A stretch of DNA of 64,000 nucleotides from Azonexus sp. (GTDB lineage Bacteria; Pseudomonadota; Gammaproteobacteria; Burkholderiales; Rhodocyclaceae). The translations under genes were made by a program, and so were the position numbers. How positions within the stretch are numbered: the stretch's first letter is position 1; each line of letters opens with the position of its first letter. Positions 17,944 through 26,028 of this stretch are shown here, one piece after another. The stretch is taken from NCBI GenBank assembly GCA_030696345.1, contig JAUYSK010000023.1:62001-126000 (forward strand), given 5' to 3'. Under the pieces are notes generated by a model. The model did no database searches. It was not told the DNA's origin and saw only the letters and a program-made list of their open reading frames with translations.

Positions 17944-19209
17944 ATGTCCATTCCTTTAATCAAAGAAGATTTCTTGCATAGAAATAATATTGATCAAGAT
18001 ACTTGGAATAAGGCGGAAATTGAATGGAATATTCTTGAAGAAATTGCAAATGACCATGAGCAACAATTGGTTCAATTGGAGGAGTCTGCCACTCTATTTG
18101 CAAGGTTGATTCAGAAATACAAGCACGTTCACTCAGTAAGGTGGCGGGTAAAAAATTCGGAGCACCTTGTTGAGAAAATTATTCGAAAGCGTGCAGAGAG
18201 TAACGAAAAATATACAGATATTTCTGCTGAAAATTATTTTGAGATTGTGACGGACTTGGTCGGTATTCGTGTTCTTCATTTGTTTAAAGAAGATTGTTTT
18301 TCAATTCACTTAGACCTTACTTCACAATGGGATCCTATTGAAACGCCTGTGTCATATATTCGTACTGGTGACCGCGATGAACTAATTTCTCAGTTTAATG
18401 AATCTGGTTTTGAAATTAAAGAGCATCCAGCAGGTTATAGGTCGGTTCATTACGTTTTTTCCAGCCAGCCTATGAAACGGAAAGTTGTAACTGAAGTTCA
18501 AGTCAGAACAATTTTTGAGGAAGGCTGGAGCGAGATTGACCACACTGTTCGATATCCCAATTTTTCTGATAATGAGTTAGTTGAGTATTTTCTAACAATT
18601 TTTAACAGACTGGCGGGAAGTGCGGATGAGATGGGGGGTTTTGTTCGACGCCTTGCGGGAAATTTAACCCACATGGAGTCTCAAATTTCTGCTGCAAAAG
18701 ATGACAATGCTTCAATACTGCGGGATATGGAGCTAACGCTTGGAGAGTTGGAAAAAACAAAAGCTCAGGGGAGAGGCTACGAAGAGCACATTGGAAAATT
18801 GAAGAGCGAATTGGAAAAGTTAAAGGTTGCTGAGAAGACTTCATTCGCCGCTTCTCGAGGCTTAGACATTGAATCGCCGGCGTATATACGAAGAGGTGCC
18901 CTAGGGTTAGTTGGTGAAGATTTGGCAAGGAAGAATACTAAGCGCCCAGGTTTGGCAACAATCTACGAGGAATTAGCGAAGCACAAGAATGGGGGAGAAT
19001 CAACGGCGCAACTTGATGCACTTGCCGCAGCAGCTAAAGGACTCGACTTGTCCAGGTTTTCGAAGAAATATTCTTCCGTCGGGTTAGACGTTTCTCCAGA
19101 AGATTTGAAAGTTATTCATAGATTAATTAACTCAAAAAATATTAATAATACGTTAAGAAAAGATATTGTAAATGGTGTGAAATCCGATAAGGATAAAAAA
19201 GACCAGTAA
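17944..19209 (+). CDS. RelA/SpoT-type nucleotide pyrophosphokinase with long C-terminal extension
   Basis: 421 residues, AT-rich codons unlike the neighbours. The synthetase domain lies at about 45-215. The ATP-binding RVKNSEHLVEKIIRKR, the DLVGIRVL acidic/Arg strand, the substrate loop GYRSVHYVF and EVQVRT-x6-W-x-E-x2-H all keep the catalytic residues. No hydrolase (HD) domain precedes it. A coiled coil follows at about 225-285, and a 130-residue C-terminal region I do not recognise. Monofunctional synthetases with extra domains in mobile islands include toxSAS/CapRel-type anti-phage toxins. Whether this one makes (p)ppGpp, (p)ppApp or modifies tRNA is open. RBS TTAGGAG before the ATG. Confidence 0.8.
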   Translation: MSIPLIKEDFLHRNNIDQDTWNKAEIEWNILEEIANDHEQQLVQLEESATLFARLIQKYKHVHSVRWRVKNSEHLVEKIIRKRAESNEKYTDISAENYFEIVTDLVGIRVLHLFKEDCFSIHLDLTSQWDPIETPVSYIRTGDRDELISQFNESGFEIKEHPAGYRSVHYVFSSQPMKRKVVTEVQVRTIFEEGWSEIDHTVRYPNFSDNELVEYFLTIFNRLAGSADEMGGFVRRLAGNLTHMESQISAAKDDNASILRDMELTLGELEKTKAQGRGYEEHIGKLKSELEKLKVAEKTSFAASRGLDIESPAYIRRGALGLVGEDLARKNTKRPGLATIYEELAKHKNGGESTAQLDALAAAAKGLDLSRFSKKYSSVGLDVSPEDLKVIHRLINSKNINNTLRKDIVNGVKSDKDKKDQ

Positions 19210-19220
19210 TTATATTTAGG

Positions 19221-19310
19221 TGGGAATTTGTTTGGGTGGTTTTTTCTGATTGGGTGGACATAGAATGTGTCCGGGTAAATTTATTGGTTGGCTCGTATAA
19301 CCCAATGGGA
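19221..19310 (-). pseudogene. degraded duplicate of the 3' end of the adjacent nuclease gene
   Basis: The bases around GAATGTGTCC, the flanking AATTTA and the TATAACCC segment repeat, in the same order, the 3' end of the gene at 19388-19783. Minus-strand translation gives LPGHI (against SPGHI in the gene) and, in another frame, YEPTNK (against HEPSRL), so the copy is frameshifted. It suggests a decayed second copy or tail duplication. Confidence 0.35.
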
Positions 19311-19387
19311 ATATTAACGACAGATGATGGATTTATATTATCTCGTCGCGCAATAAGAAAATCCACGATGTTTGGTGGATTTATTTA

Positions 19388-19783
19388 TTATATTTTCGCA
19401 AACGCTTTTAGGAAATTTGTTGGGTGTTTGTGAAAACGAATGTGTCCTGGCGAATTTAATAGCCTGCTTGGTTCATGAAATGCTGGGGTTATATAACCCC
19501 ATTCACCTTGAACGGAAAAATATACAACATAGTCTATTTTTGCCCCTTGCCATTTGTTTTCAACAGTAATAGATTCATTTGTGCTTTGAATACTTTTTAC
19601 TTGAATTCGGTAGTACAGGTTGTCATCTGCGACAACCAAATCAGTTTTTTTTCCATGATCGATAGCTGGAATTAATACCTCCCAGCCATCACTTAGTAGC
19701 CAAGCAGCTAATAGGTTCTCAAAGGACAGTTGCTTATGGGCGGCGAGGGTTGTTTCTTTAATTGCTACGTTTCGTACAGGCAT
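19388..19783 (-). CDS. PD-(D/E)XK nuclease-like protein
   Basis: 131 residues with the pattern of group-I-intron-associated / Holliday-junction-resolvase-like endonucleases. An N-terminal helix has Glu (SFENLLAAWLLSDGWEV), then IDHGKKTDLVV supplies the catalytic Asp, and YYRIQVKS supplies the (E/Q)xK motif. The C-terminal part has DYVVYFSVQGEWGYI. The gene is AT-rich and convergent with the RelA/SpoT gene. Its cargo context suggests a defence or mobility role, but activity is not established. Start ATG at 19783. Confidence 0.6.
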   Translation of the reverse strand: MPVRNVAIKETTLAAHKQLSFENLLAAWLLSDGWEVLIPAIDHGKKTDLVVADDNLYYRIQVKSIQSTNESITVENKWQGAKIDYVVYFSVQGEWGYITPAFHEPSRLLNSPGHIRFHKHPTNFLKAFAKI

Positions 19784-20093
19784 GGCATTCCCATTTCTGG
19801 ATATGCCGTATGACAGCCTAAGGTGGCTTCCTGTAAACGGACCGAGGCAGTTTCGCGCTTACCTCCCGATTTAACACCCTCTCTCGATGATCATCGGAGA
19901 CGAGTAGTCAAGGCTGCCAACCTAACCTCTTCGAGATTGCCTCGGTTTGGTATGAAGACTACTCACTAACTGTTCCAGCTTAGGTGTATGCGTGTGCTAA
20001 AGAATAGTTTCTCTCTGTGCGAGATGTCAACCTTGTTCAACTGCCACTCTTACGATGTCAATTGTTAGCAACCAGTGCCCGGATTCGTCATCT
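19784..20093. other. right end of the island, no gene seen
   Basis: About 310 bases between the nuclease gene and the tRNA-end repeat at 20094. No open frame with a credible start, and no tRNA can be folded from the 77 bases ending at the CCA-like ACCA (the T arm does not pair). Several short inverted segments (TCGATGATCATCGGA near 19885) could be recombinase-binding arms. Confidence 0.4.
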
Positions 20094-20105
20094 CGGGCGC
20101 ACCAA
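20094..20105 (+). repeat. candidate attR: copy of the tRNA-Arg 3' end
   Basis: CGGGCGCACCAA identical to 16920-16931, followed within 12 bases by a terminator, just as a tRNA end would be. With the recombinase remnant next to the tRNA it frames a 3.2-kb island. Confidence 0.45.
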
Positions 20106-20117
20106 ATACAACGATCA

Positions 20118-20140
20118 AGCCACCTTCGGGTGGCTTTTTT
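20118..20140 (+). terminator. terminator downstream of the tRNA-end repeat
   Basis: Stem AGCCACC/GGTGGCT with loop TTCG and six T. It is probably the original terminator of the tRNA-Arg transcript, displaced by the island insertion. Confidence 0.85.
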
Positions 20141-20209
20141 GTTGCGTGAGGATTATAAAGTCTGGCTTCTGACCTTGATGTCATAACCAGTACCCACGGC
20201 CATTTCTCA

Positions 20210-21004
20210 GTGACTAATTTTTCTCCATCAATTGAAGCAGCGCTGGATGCTGTTGCTGGCCATCTGAGCCAGGCACGCCGTGCCTTGTTCATTACCGGGG
20301 CTGGGATTTCGGCCGACTCGGGTTTGCCGACCTACCGGGGGGTAGGGGGCTTGTACAACAGCGAGGCAACGGATGAGGGCCTGCACATCGAAGAGGCACT
20401 GTCCGGGGATGTTTTCGCTGTCAGGCCGGACATTACCTGGAAGTACCTGATCCAGATCGAGGAGAACTGTCGTGGCGCGAAGCCGAATGCGGCGCACCGG
20501 GCGATTGCCTGTCTTGATCAGCACCTTGATCGGGTGATGGTTTTTACGCAAAATGTTGACGGCTTGCACCGGGCGGCGGGCAGTTGCGAAATTATCGAGA
20601 TTCACGGCAATTTGCAGGAACTGATGTGCACCTCCTGTACGCATGAAGAGGCTGCGGTAGACTTTCGTGGGCGCGAAATTCCGCCGTTGTGCCCGGTCTG
20701 CGGTGCCGTGTTGCGACCCAAGGTAGTTCTTTTTGGTGAATCTCTGCCCGAGGATGAGCTTGATCGCTTTATTGAGGCCCTGCAGGAAGGCTTCGATATT
20801 GTTTTCAGCATCGGGACTTCCAATGTCTTCCCCTATATCACCCAGCCAGTAGTATTTGCTGCAGGCAGCGGCATTCCGACGGTTGAGATCAACCCCGCCC
20901 GAACCCAGCTCAGCGAGGTGGTTGACTACTACCTGCCGCTCGGTGCCGCCGAGGCCATGACGGCGATTCTTGATCGTCTCGGGATCGAAATCGATCCTGT
21001 CTAG
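20210..21004 (+). CDS. cobB: NAD-dependent protein deacylase (sirtuin)
   Basis: 264 residues. NAD-binding GAGIS is at 30-34, SGLPTYRG follows, FTQNVDGLH near 113, catalytic His in IEIHGNL, a structural zinc ribbon with CTSC and CPVC, then LRPKVVLFGE and the GTSNV / EINP segments. It removes acyl groups from lysines with NAD+ and acts in the cytosol. The start is GTG at 20210 with no clear RBS. The name follows the bacterial family; it stands alone ahead of the phasin gene. Confidence 0.85.
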   Translation: MTNFSPSIEAALDAVAGHLSQARRALFITGAGISADSGLPTYRGVGGLYNSEATDEGLHIEEALSGDVFAVRPDITWKYLIQIEENCRGAKPNAAHRAIACLDQHLDRVMVFTQNVDGLHRAAGSCEIIEIHGNLQELMCTSCTHEEAAVDFRGREIPPLCPVCGAVLRPKVVLFGESLPEDELDRFIEALQEGFDIVFSIGTSNVFPYITQPVVFAAGSGIPTVEINPARTQLSEVVDYYLPLGAAEAMTAILDRLGIEIDPV

Positions 21005-21056
21005 TTGGAAGAAGATGCCGAATTTCCTTGTTTGGCAAGGCATTTTGGTTGAATTG

Positions 21057-21127
21057 GTGCACTGCACAAAAAGTTGTTGACAATAGGTCTTCCATGGCTA
21101 AAATAGAGTCATGTTGCAGTGCAGCAA
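21057..21127 (+). promoter_or_regulatory. phasin promoter flanked by PhaR-like palindromes
   Basis: TTGACA (21077-21082), 16 bases, TAAAAT (21099-21104). The promoter is bracketed by two GC-A palindromes: GTGCACTGCAC (21057-21067) and TTGCAGTGCAGCAA (21114-21127). PhaR repressors of phasin genes bind TGC...GCA palindromes, so this is a likely PhaR operator pair. No phaR gene is in the window. Confidence 0.6.
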
Positions 21128-21171
21128 AATAATGCCTGCGAAGACTACCCCAACCCTCAGGAGAACTTACC

Positions 21172-21744
21172 ATGATGACCAAACCCGAAGATTTCGCCAA
21201 GACCGGCTTCAACTTTGCCCTGTTCTTTGCCAACACCGCTTTTGATGGCATCGAGCGTCTGGCCCTGTTGAACCTGGCTGCTGCCCGTTCGATTTTCGAA
21301 GCTTCCATCGGCAACATCTCGACGCTGCTTGGCGCCAAGGATGTTCAGTCCTTCGTCAGTCTGCAGAAGTCGATTTCGGCCCCGTCCCTCGAAAAAGGCA
21401 TGGAATACTCACGTAACGTGATCGCCATCGCCTCGGAAACCAAGGACAAGATCGCCAAGGAAGTTGAAGTCCACGTTGCTGATACCAATGCCAAGGTTTC
21501 CGGCATGGTTGAAAAGGCTCTGGCTTCCGCTCCGGCTGGTTCTGAAGTTGCCGTTGCTGCTGTCAAGACCGCGATCAAGACCGCCAACGAAGCCTACGAA
21601 GGCCTGAACAAGGCTGCCAAGCAGGCTGCTGAAGTTGCTGAAGCCAGCGTTTCCGCTGCAACCCAGGCAACCCTGAAGGCCGCCAACGTTGTTGCTGCTC
21701 CGAAGGCTGTTGCTCCGAAGGCTGTCGCCAAGAAAGCTGCCTAA
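21172..21744 (+). CDS. phaP: phasin family protein (PHA granule coat)
   Basis: 190 residues, highly helical, with the phasin pattern FNFALFFANTAFDGIERLALLNLA and repeated Ala/Val/Lys heptads. The tail is an Ala-Lys-Pro-rich AAPKAVAPKAVAKKAA. Phasins coat polyhydroxyalkanoate granules and control their number and size. AGGAGA lies 9 bases before the first ATG. Strong promoter, operator-like palindromes and a terminator frame it as a single, highly expressed gene. Confidence 0.88.
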   Translation: MMTKPEDFAKTGFNFALFFANTAFDGIERLALLNLAAARSIFEASIGNISTLLGAKDVQSFVSLQKSISAPSLEKGMEYSRNVIAIASETKDKIAKEVEVHVADTNAKVSGMVEKALASAPAGSEVAVAAVKTAIKTANEAYEGLNKAAKQAAEVAEASVSAATQATLKAANVVAAPKAVAPKAVAKKAA

Positions 21745-21795
21745 GCTTCTTTTGCAGACGCGCAGTAAAAACCGGAGCCTGGCTCCGGTTGTATG

Positions 21796-21826
21796 AAAAA
21801 GCCCTTGAATCCAAGGGCTTTTTCTT
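21796..21826 (+). terminator. terminator after phaP
   Basis: 12-bp stem AAAAAGCCCTTG/CAAGGGCTTTTT with loop AATC. A second hairpin AACCGGAG/CTCCGGTT sits at 21770-21790 just before it. Arms are A/T-flanked on both strands, so it can also stop the opposing gene at 21854. Confidence 0.9.
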
Positions 21827-21853
21827 TATCTGGTAGCGATTTTTTGGCGTTGC

Positions 21854-22126
21854 TTAGGCCATAGTCGACAGCGCATCACGAAGAGCGTCATTGTCGTTTT
21901 CTTCAGCGATACTTCCGTGCGAGCCTTCAACCTCGGCGACGTAACCCAGATCACGCAGTATATCGGCCCAATCGGCGGCATCACCCCGGGAGGTATGCCA
22001 GGGGCCGTGCTCGACTATCCAGCGATTTCGATGGTCGCGATGCTTGGTTACTACTCGATACACAATCGCAACCTGCTTTCTGAAACAGCTGCATTCTAAG
22101 GCATTACGCTTACTCGCCCGAGCCAA
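21854..22126 (-). CDS. hypothetical protein, start uncertain
   Basis: A frame of up to 90 residues. The conserved-looking core runs YRVVTKHRDHRNRW, VEHGPWHTSRGDAADWADIL and RDLGYVAEVE. This is a short beta-strand/helix protein of the kind often found as orphan hypotheticals in Rhodocyclales. The TTG at 22126 has no RBS. A GTG at 22063 is an alternative start that keeps the core. No function. Confidence 0.5.
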   Translation of the reverse strand: MARASKRNALECSCFRKQVAIVYRVVTKHRDHRNRWIVEHGPWHTSRGDAADWADILRDLGYVAEVEGSHGSIAEENDNDALRDALSTMA

Positions 22127-22179
22127 ATGATCGACGATGGCCTGCTACAATCGCCGCAGTCAATTTCCGGATTATTCCC

Positions 22180-22659
22180 ATGAGTTGGTTTGAACGCGGC
22201 CGTGAACCGACCTCCTTCAGTCATCGGATGGTGCAGACCGACCTGTTCAGCACGCTCAGCGAGCGCGAACTGGGCATTGTTGAAGGCTTTGTGCACAACC
22301 GGCAGTATCTTGCCGGCGAAGTGGTTTTTGATGCCGGTGAGGAAGGTCAGGCGCTTTACGTGATTGTCAGCGGCAAGGTGGCGATTTGCCTGCCGGGTCA
22401 GCATGACACGCCGCTCGCTGAATTGCAGACCAATGATTTTTTTGGCGAACTTGGCCTGCTTGACGATTGGCCACGCTCCGCCCAGGCGAGGGCGGCTTCT
22501 GCAACTGAACTGGCTGTGCTCTTTCGCGGCGACTTCGAGCGCCTGATGGAGTCGCATGCCCGCATCGCCGCCAAGATCACCATGCGGCTGGCCCACCATC
22601 TTGGCCAGCGTTTGCGCCAGATGCTGACGCAGAGTTCGGCTCAGGGCACGTTGCAATGA
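22180..22659 (+). CDS. cyclic-nucleotide-binding domain protein without HTH
   Basis: 159 residues, a single cNMP-binding (Crp/Fnr-type) beta-roll: YLAGEVVFDAGEEGQALYVI, SGKVAICL, NDFFGELGLLDD with the phosphate-binding FGELGLL, and RSAQARAAS. It lacks the HTH of Crp-type factors, so it probably modulates a partner protein. The stop codon overlaps the start of the downstream PerM-type transporter (ATGATGG), so a regulatory pairing with the transporter is plausible. Confidence 0.8.
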   Translation: MSWFERGREPTSFSHRMVQTDLFSTLSERELGIVEGFVHNRQYLAGEVVFDAGEEGQALYVIVSGKVAICLPGQHDTPLAELQTNDFFGELGLLDDWPRSAQARAASATELAVLFRGDFERLMESHARIAAKITMRLAHHLGQRLRQMLTQSSAQGTLQ

Positions 22660-23786
22660 TGGATGCCGCTGGCCAATATCGTGCCGGGCCGGTAGTGTGG
22701 GCTGCGAATATTGCTGGAACCTGCCTGATTCTTTTCCTGTTCCAGAAAATCCTGTGGCTGGTCGTGCCATTTGTGCTCGCCATGGTGATTTACTTTGGCC
22801 TGCTGCCGCTCAAACTGCGACTCGTCCTCAATGGCGTTTCGCACGATGCAGCGGCAGCCTGGGTCAGTGCTGGTGCTTTTTTCATCCTGCTGCTGATCGG
22901 TATCCTCGTCTTCCCGTGGCTGCTTGCCGAGGCGGTCAGTTGGCAGGATTCGGCAACGAACTATCTGAATGGCGGTATTCAGATGTTGAGTACGGTGATT
23001 TCCCAACTGGAAGGGCGTATTGGCATGCTGGCCCAAGCGCGAGCCAGTGAGGCGTTCGCCGCCCAGGTGGCAGATTTCTCGGCGCATTTTGCCGAAAAGT
23101 ATCTGCCGGCCATCACCATGAGTATTGCCGTGTGGTCGCCATCCTTGCTGCTGGCACCATTTCTCGCGTTTTTCATGCTGCGTGATGGCTGGCGTTTTCG
23201 CAAATTCCTGATTCGCGCCGTGCCCAATGCCTATTTCGAGCGCTGCCTCTACCTGATGGAGCAAGTCGATCAGACGGCTCGCCTCTATTTTGTCGGACTG
23301 ATCAAGCTGACGCTGCTTGATACTCTCTGCCTGGCCAGCGGACTGTGGATCATTGGCGTTTCCGGGCCGCTGATGTTGGGTCTGCTGGCGGCTGTGCTGG
23401 CCTGGATTCCGTTTGTTGGCTCCATCCTCGGCTGCATCATTGTCGTGTTGGTGGCGGCTACCGATTTCCCCGGCAATCCGGGGATGGCCTATGCGGCGGT
23501 CGGCCTGTTCGTGTTCGTCCGGCTGCTTGATGATTTTGTCTTCATGCCAATGACCATCGGCAAGAGCCTCAATATGCATCCGCTTTTAACCGTGCTGATG
23601 ATTTTTGTTGGCGGTGCAGTGGCTGGTGTGCCGGGTCTGATGATGGTTCTGCCAGTTTTGGGGGTCGTTATGGTTTTCGGTGAAACCATCGGCATGCTGG
23701 TCAATGACCCACGTTTACGCGCGCGCCATGCGCATGAACGGGCGTTGCGTCAGCAACTGGTGACGCGTGATTTGACCCTGCCATAA
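22656..23786 (+). CDS. AI-2E/PerM-family membrane transporter
   Basis: 376 residues with about seven or eight membrane segments. Family features are the long periplasmic/soluble insertion between the early segments, LIKLTLLDTLCLASGLW, ISGPLMLGLLAAVLAWIP-like spacing and FVFVRLLDDFVFMP. AI-2E/PerM proteins export small molecules or act as antiporters; the substrate is unknown. It overlaps the upstream cNMP-domain gene by 4 bases and so is translated with it. Confidence 0.8.
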   Translation: MMDAAGQYRAGPVVWAANIAGTCLILFLFQKILWLVVPFVLAMVIYFGLLPLKLRLVLNGVSHDAAAAWVSAGAFFILLLIGILVFPWLLAEAVSWQDSATNYLNGGIQMLSTVISQLEGRIGMLAQARASEAFAAQVADFSAHFAEKYLPAITMSIAVWSPSLLLAPFLAFFMLRDGWRFRKFLIRAVPNAYFERCLYLMEQVDQTARLYFVGLIKLTLLDTLCLASGLWIIGVSGPLMLGLLAAVLAWIPFVGSILGCIIVVLVAATDFPGNPGMAYAAVGLFVFVRLLDDFVFMPMTIGKSLNMHPLLTVLMIFVGGAVAGVPGLMMVLPVLGVVMVFGETIGMLVNDPRLRARHAHERALRQQLVTRDLTLP

Positions 23787-24128
23787 AAACGGGGCATTTT
23801 TTGCCAATACGGGGTGACCACAGAATTAGGAAATTATCGTACGCTAAACCAATGTCATTTTACGCGACGGTCTCTTGTGTGCCCACTGCAGCCTGATGAA
23901 GCTTTCATAGGCAATGGCTGCTTATTCATGACAAAGCTGCCTTCTATCACTACGAAGGACTCTGCTAGGGTTCGTCCGATGTCTTAATCAGCAATATGCT
24001 GTGACCAATTCAATTAAGTTATCCGATTCGCGCCCAAGTACAGTGCATGTTCCCGAAGTAATGCCTATTTTTCTATAGCCGCAAGATCAGGCCACATACA
24101 ACGAAGACTGTCAGCTGAATTCGCGCAA
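23787..24128. other. intergenic gap without a supported gene
   Basis: 342 bases between two convergent genes. It opens with a weak hairpin GGGGCATTTTTTGCC-like element also seen near 28640. No gene, RNA or repeat recognised. Confidence 0.45.
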
Positions 24129-25388
24129 TTAGGCCGCCGGATTCTCGGGGCCAGCCACGGGCAACCAAACCTTGAAACTAGTACCTTGACCGGGCTGGCT
24201 GCTCACGTCAATGCGGCCACCGTGTTTTTTCACAATATCGTAAGCCAGAGAAAGCCCTAGGCCGGTACCCTTGCCCACTGGCTTGGTGGTGAAAAACGGC
24301 TCGAAGATGCGTTTCATCACTTCCGGTGTCATGCCTTTGCCGGTGTCTTCGACGCTCACCCACGCCCAGGGGCCCTCCGCGCCGCTACTCAATGTGATCT
24401 TGCCCCGATCCTCGAACGCTTGCACCGCATTCGCCAGCAGGTTCATGAATACCTGATTGACCTGCCCCAGATGGCAACGCACCGGTGGTAGTTCACCGTA
24501 ACTCTTGACTACTTCGGCCTTGTGCTTAAGTTCGTTCCAGACCACGTTGAGGGTACTCTCCAGACCGGCATTCAGATCCGCCTCCTGCCAATCCGGGCTG
24601 TCGATGCGGGAGAAATCACGCAGATCCTGGACGATCTTCCGCACCCGTTCCAGACCGTCACGCGACTCGGCCAGCAGCGCCACCACGTCATCGCGCAGAA
24701 AACCAATATCCGCCTTTTCACGCGCGGCCTGCAGTGCCGGGTCGGTCGCTGTGCCATTCGCGTCGGCGCAGCGTTCATAAACATCGATCAGGAAAAGGAG
24801 TTCCTCAACGTGGCTCTTTAGGGTGCCCAGGTTGGAATTGACGTAACCGATCGGATTGTTGATTTCATGGGCGACCCCCGCCGCCAGCTGACCGACCGCG
24901 GCCATTTTTTCCGATTGCAGCAGTTGGACTTGGGATTGCTCCAGCTTGGTGTTGAGCAGCTTCAGATCGGCGTTCTTGAGCGTCAGTTCGCGCGTGAGGT
25001 TGTTCTGTTCGTGGTTGAGTGCCAGCACCTCGCGGGCCAGGCGCGCCTGTTCCACCGCGTTGACCTCGCCGAACAGCAGATAATCCGCGCCGTTCGTCTC
25101 GACCTTGACTTCGAGCGTCTGCGGCAGCCCGGCGGCGGTGCGCACATTCAGCAGCCGAGGTTGCGCCGTATCGGCGAGCCAGTCAGCCAGTGCAAGCTTG
25201 CCGCCGAAATTCAGCAGCATGGTGTGCCACGGCTGCCCCTCCAGCGGGACGCCAATGAGCGTCGTGGCGTGCCCGTTGGCGGCGAGAATCATGCCTGCAG
25301 GACTCACCCGCACCACCAACACGCTGCTACTTTCCCGGAGGAAGCTCCAGCCTAAGCCTGCGGGGAGTGACGGAAACTCATTGCTCAT
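24129..25388 (-). CDS. sensor histidine kinase, soluble, PAS-like N-terminus
   Basis: 419 residues without membrane segments. A PAS-like N-terminal domain (~15-110, VVRVSPAGMILAANGHA), a coiled coil (~115-165), HisKA with His174 in GVAHEINNPIGYV, and HATPase_c with N box VFMNLLANAVQAF, DTGKGM and GKGTGLGLS. No receiver domain or GAF/PHY domain is present. It is the last gene of a three-gene operon after the B12-binding protein and the heme-oxygenase-like gene, whose stop it overlaps by 11 bases. No cognate response regulator is adjacent. Confidence 0.85.
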   Translation of the reverse strand: MSNEFPSLPAGLGWSFLRESSSVLVVRVSPAGMILAANGHATTLIGVPLEGQPWHTMLLNFGGKLALADWLADTAQPRLLNVRTAAGLPQTLEVKVETNGADYLLFGEVNAVEQARLAREVLALNHEQNNLTRELTLKNADLKLLNTKLEQSQVQLLQSEKMAAVGQLAAGVAHEINNPIGYVNSNLGTLKSHVEELLFLIDVYERCADANGTATDPALQAAREKADIGFLRDDVVALLAESRDGLERVRKIVQDLRDFSRIDSPDWQEADLNAGLESTLNVVWNELKHKAEVVKSYGELPPVRCHLGQVNQVFMNLLANAVQAFEDRGKITLSSGAEGPWAWVSVEDTGKGMTPEVMKRIFEPFFTTKPVGKGTGLGLSLAYDIVKKHGGRIDVSSQPGQGTSFKVWLPVAGPENPAA

Positions 25389-26028
25389 AGGCCACCATGC
25401 GCTGCTCCAACTCGTCGATCGATGCCATGTAAGACGCGTTGGGATAGGGTTGCAAGGCAGCCTCCGCGCCCCAGCGGAATGCTTGCCCGCCGACCAGGAT
25501 GGGCAGTTCGGGATAGTTGAAGGTGACCGCATCGAGGGCCTTGATCAACGCCGGTAGGTTGAAATAGACGCTCAGCGACAGGCCAAGCAAATCGGGGCGG
25601 CGTTCTTCGATCAGGTGCAGCAAATCCGGCAAAGGCGTATTGGCGCCGAGGAAATAGCCGCGCCATCCGCGCAGTTCGCAGAAATCGGCAATCATCCTGC
25701 CGCCGAGTTGATGATATTCGTCAGCTACGCAGGCAATGATGATGGTCCGGTCAATCGCCGGCCGGCTGAACGCCTGTGCCTGCACAAGGGTCAGCATGTG
25801 CTGGGTGATGGCGGTGGACAAATGTTCGACCGCGACTGAAATGCGCTGTTGCTCCCACAGTTCGCCGACCTGATACTGGGCGCGCTGGAACAAGTCCGTG
25901 TACAACTCCTTCAGCCCCGTGCCAGCGGACACGAGTTCCTGCACGATCCGCGCACACTCGGTGCGGTTGCCGGAGAGCAAGGCCGCGAGGTAAGACGCAT
26001 AGGTAGCTTCGTCGATGGTATGGGTCAT
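25378..26028 (-). CDS. stand-alone CarH-like B12-binding protein
   Basis: 216 residues. A helical cap (~1-88) is followed by a cobalamin-binding Rossmann domain. The cap contains W58-x9-E68-H69, the arrangement that covers the adenosyl group in CarH photoreceptors, and the binding site has E104-Y-H106-x2-G109 (ExHxxG) as in CarH. RMIADFCELRGWRGYFLGAN, LLGLSLSVYFN and ILVGGQAF complete the fold. The MerR-type DNA-binding domain is absent, so output must go through a partner, most simply the overlapping histidine kinase. Light sensing is inference from these residues. Confidence 0.75.
   Translation of the reverse strand: MTHTIDEATYASYLAALLSGNRTECARIVQELVSAGTGLKELYTDLFQRAQYQVGELWEQQRISVAVEHLSTAITQHMLTLVQAQAFSRPAIDRTIIIACVADEYHQLGGRMIADFCELRGWRGYFLGANTPLPDLLHLIEERRPDLLGLSLSVYFNLPALIKALDAVTFNYPELPILVGGQAFRWGAEAALQPYPNASYMASIDELEQRMVAYEQ

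Noticed and set aside
20028-20104. third tRNA-like sequence ending in ACCA
   Set aside because: Only the acceptor 3' strand matches; D, anticodon and T arms cannot be folded, so it is treated as an att-type remnant.
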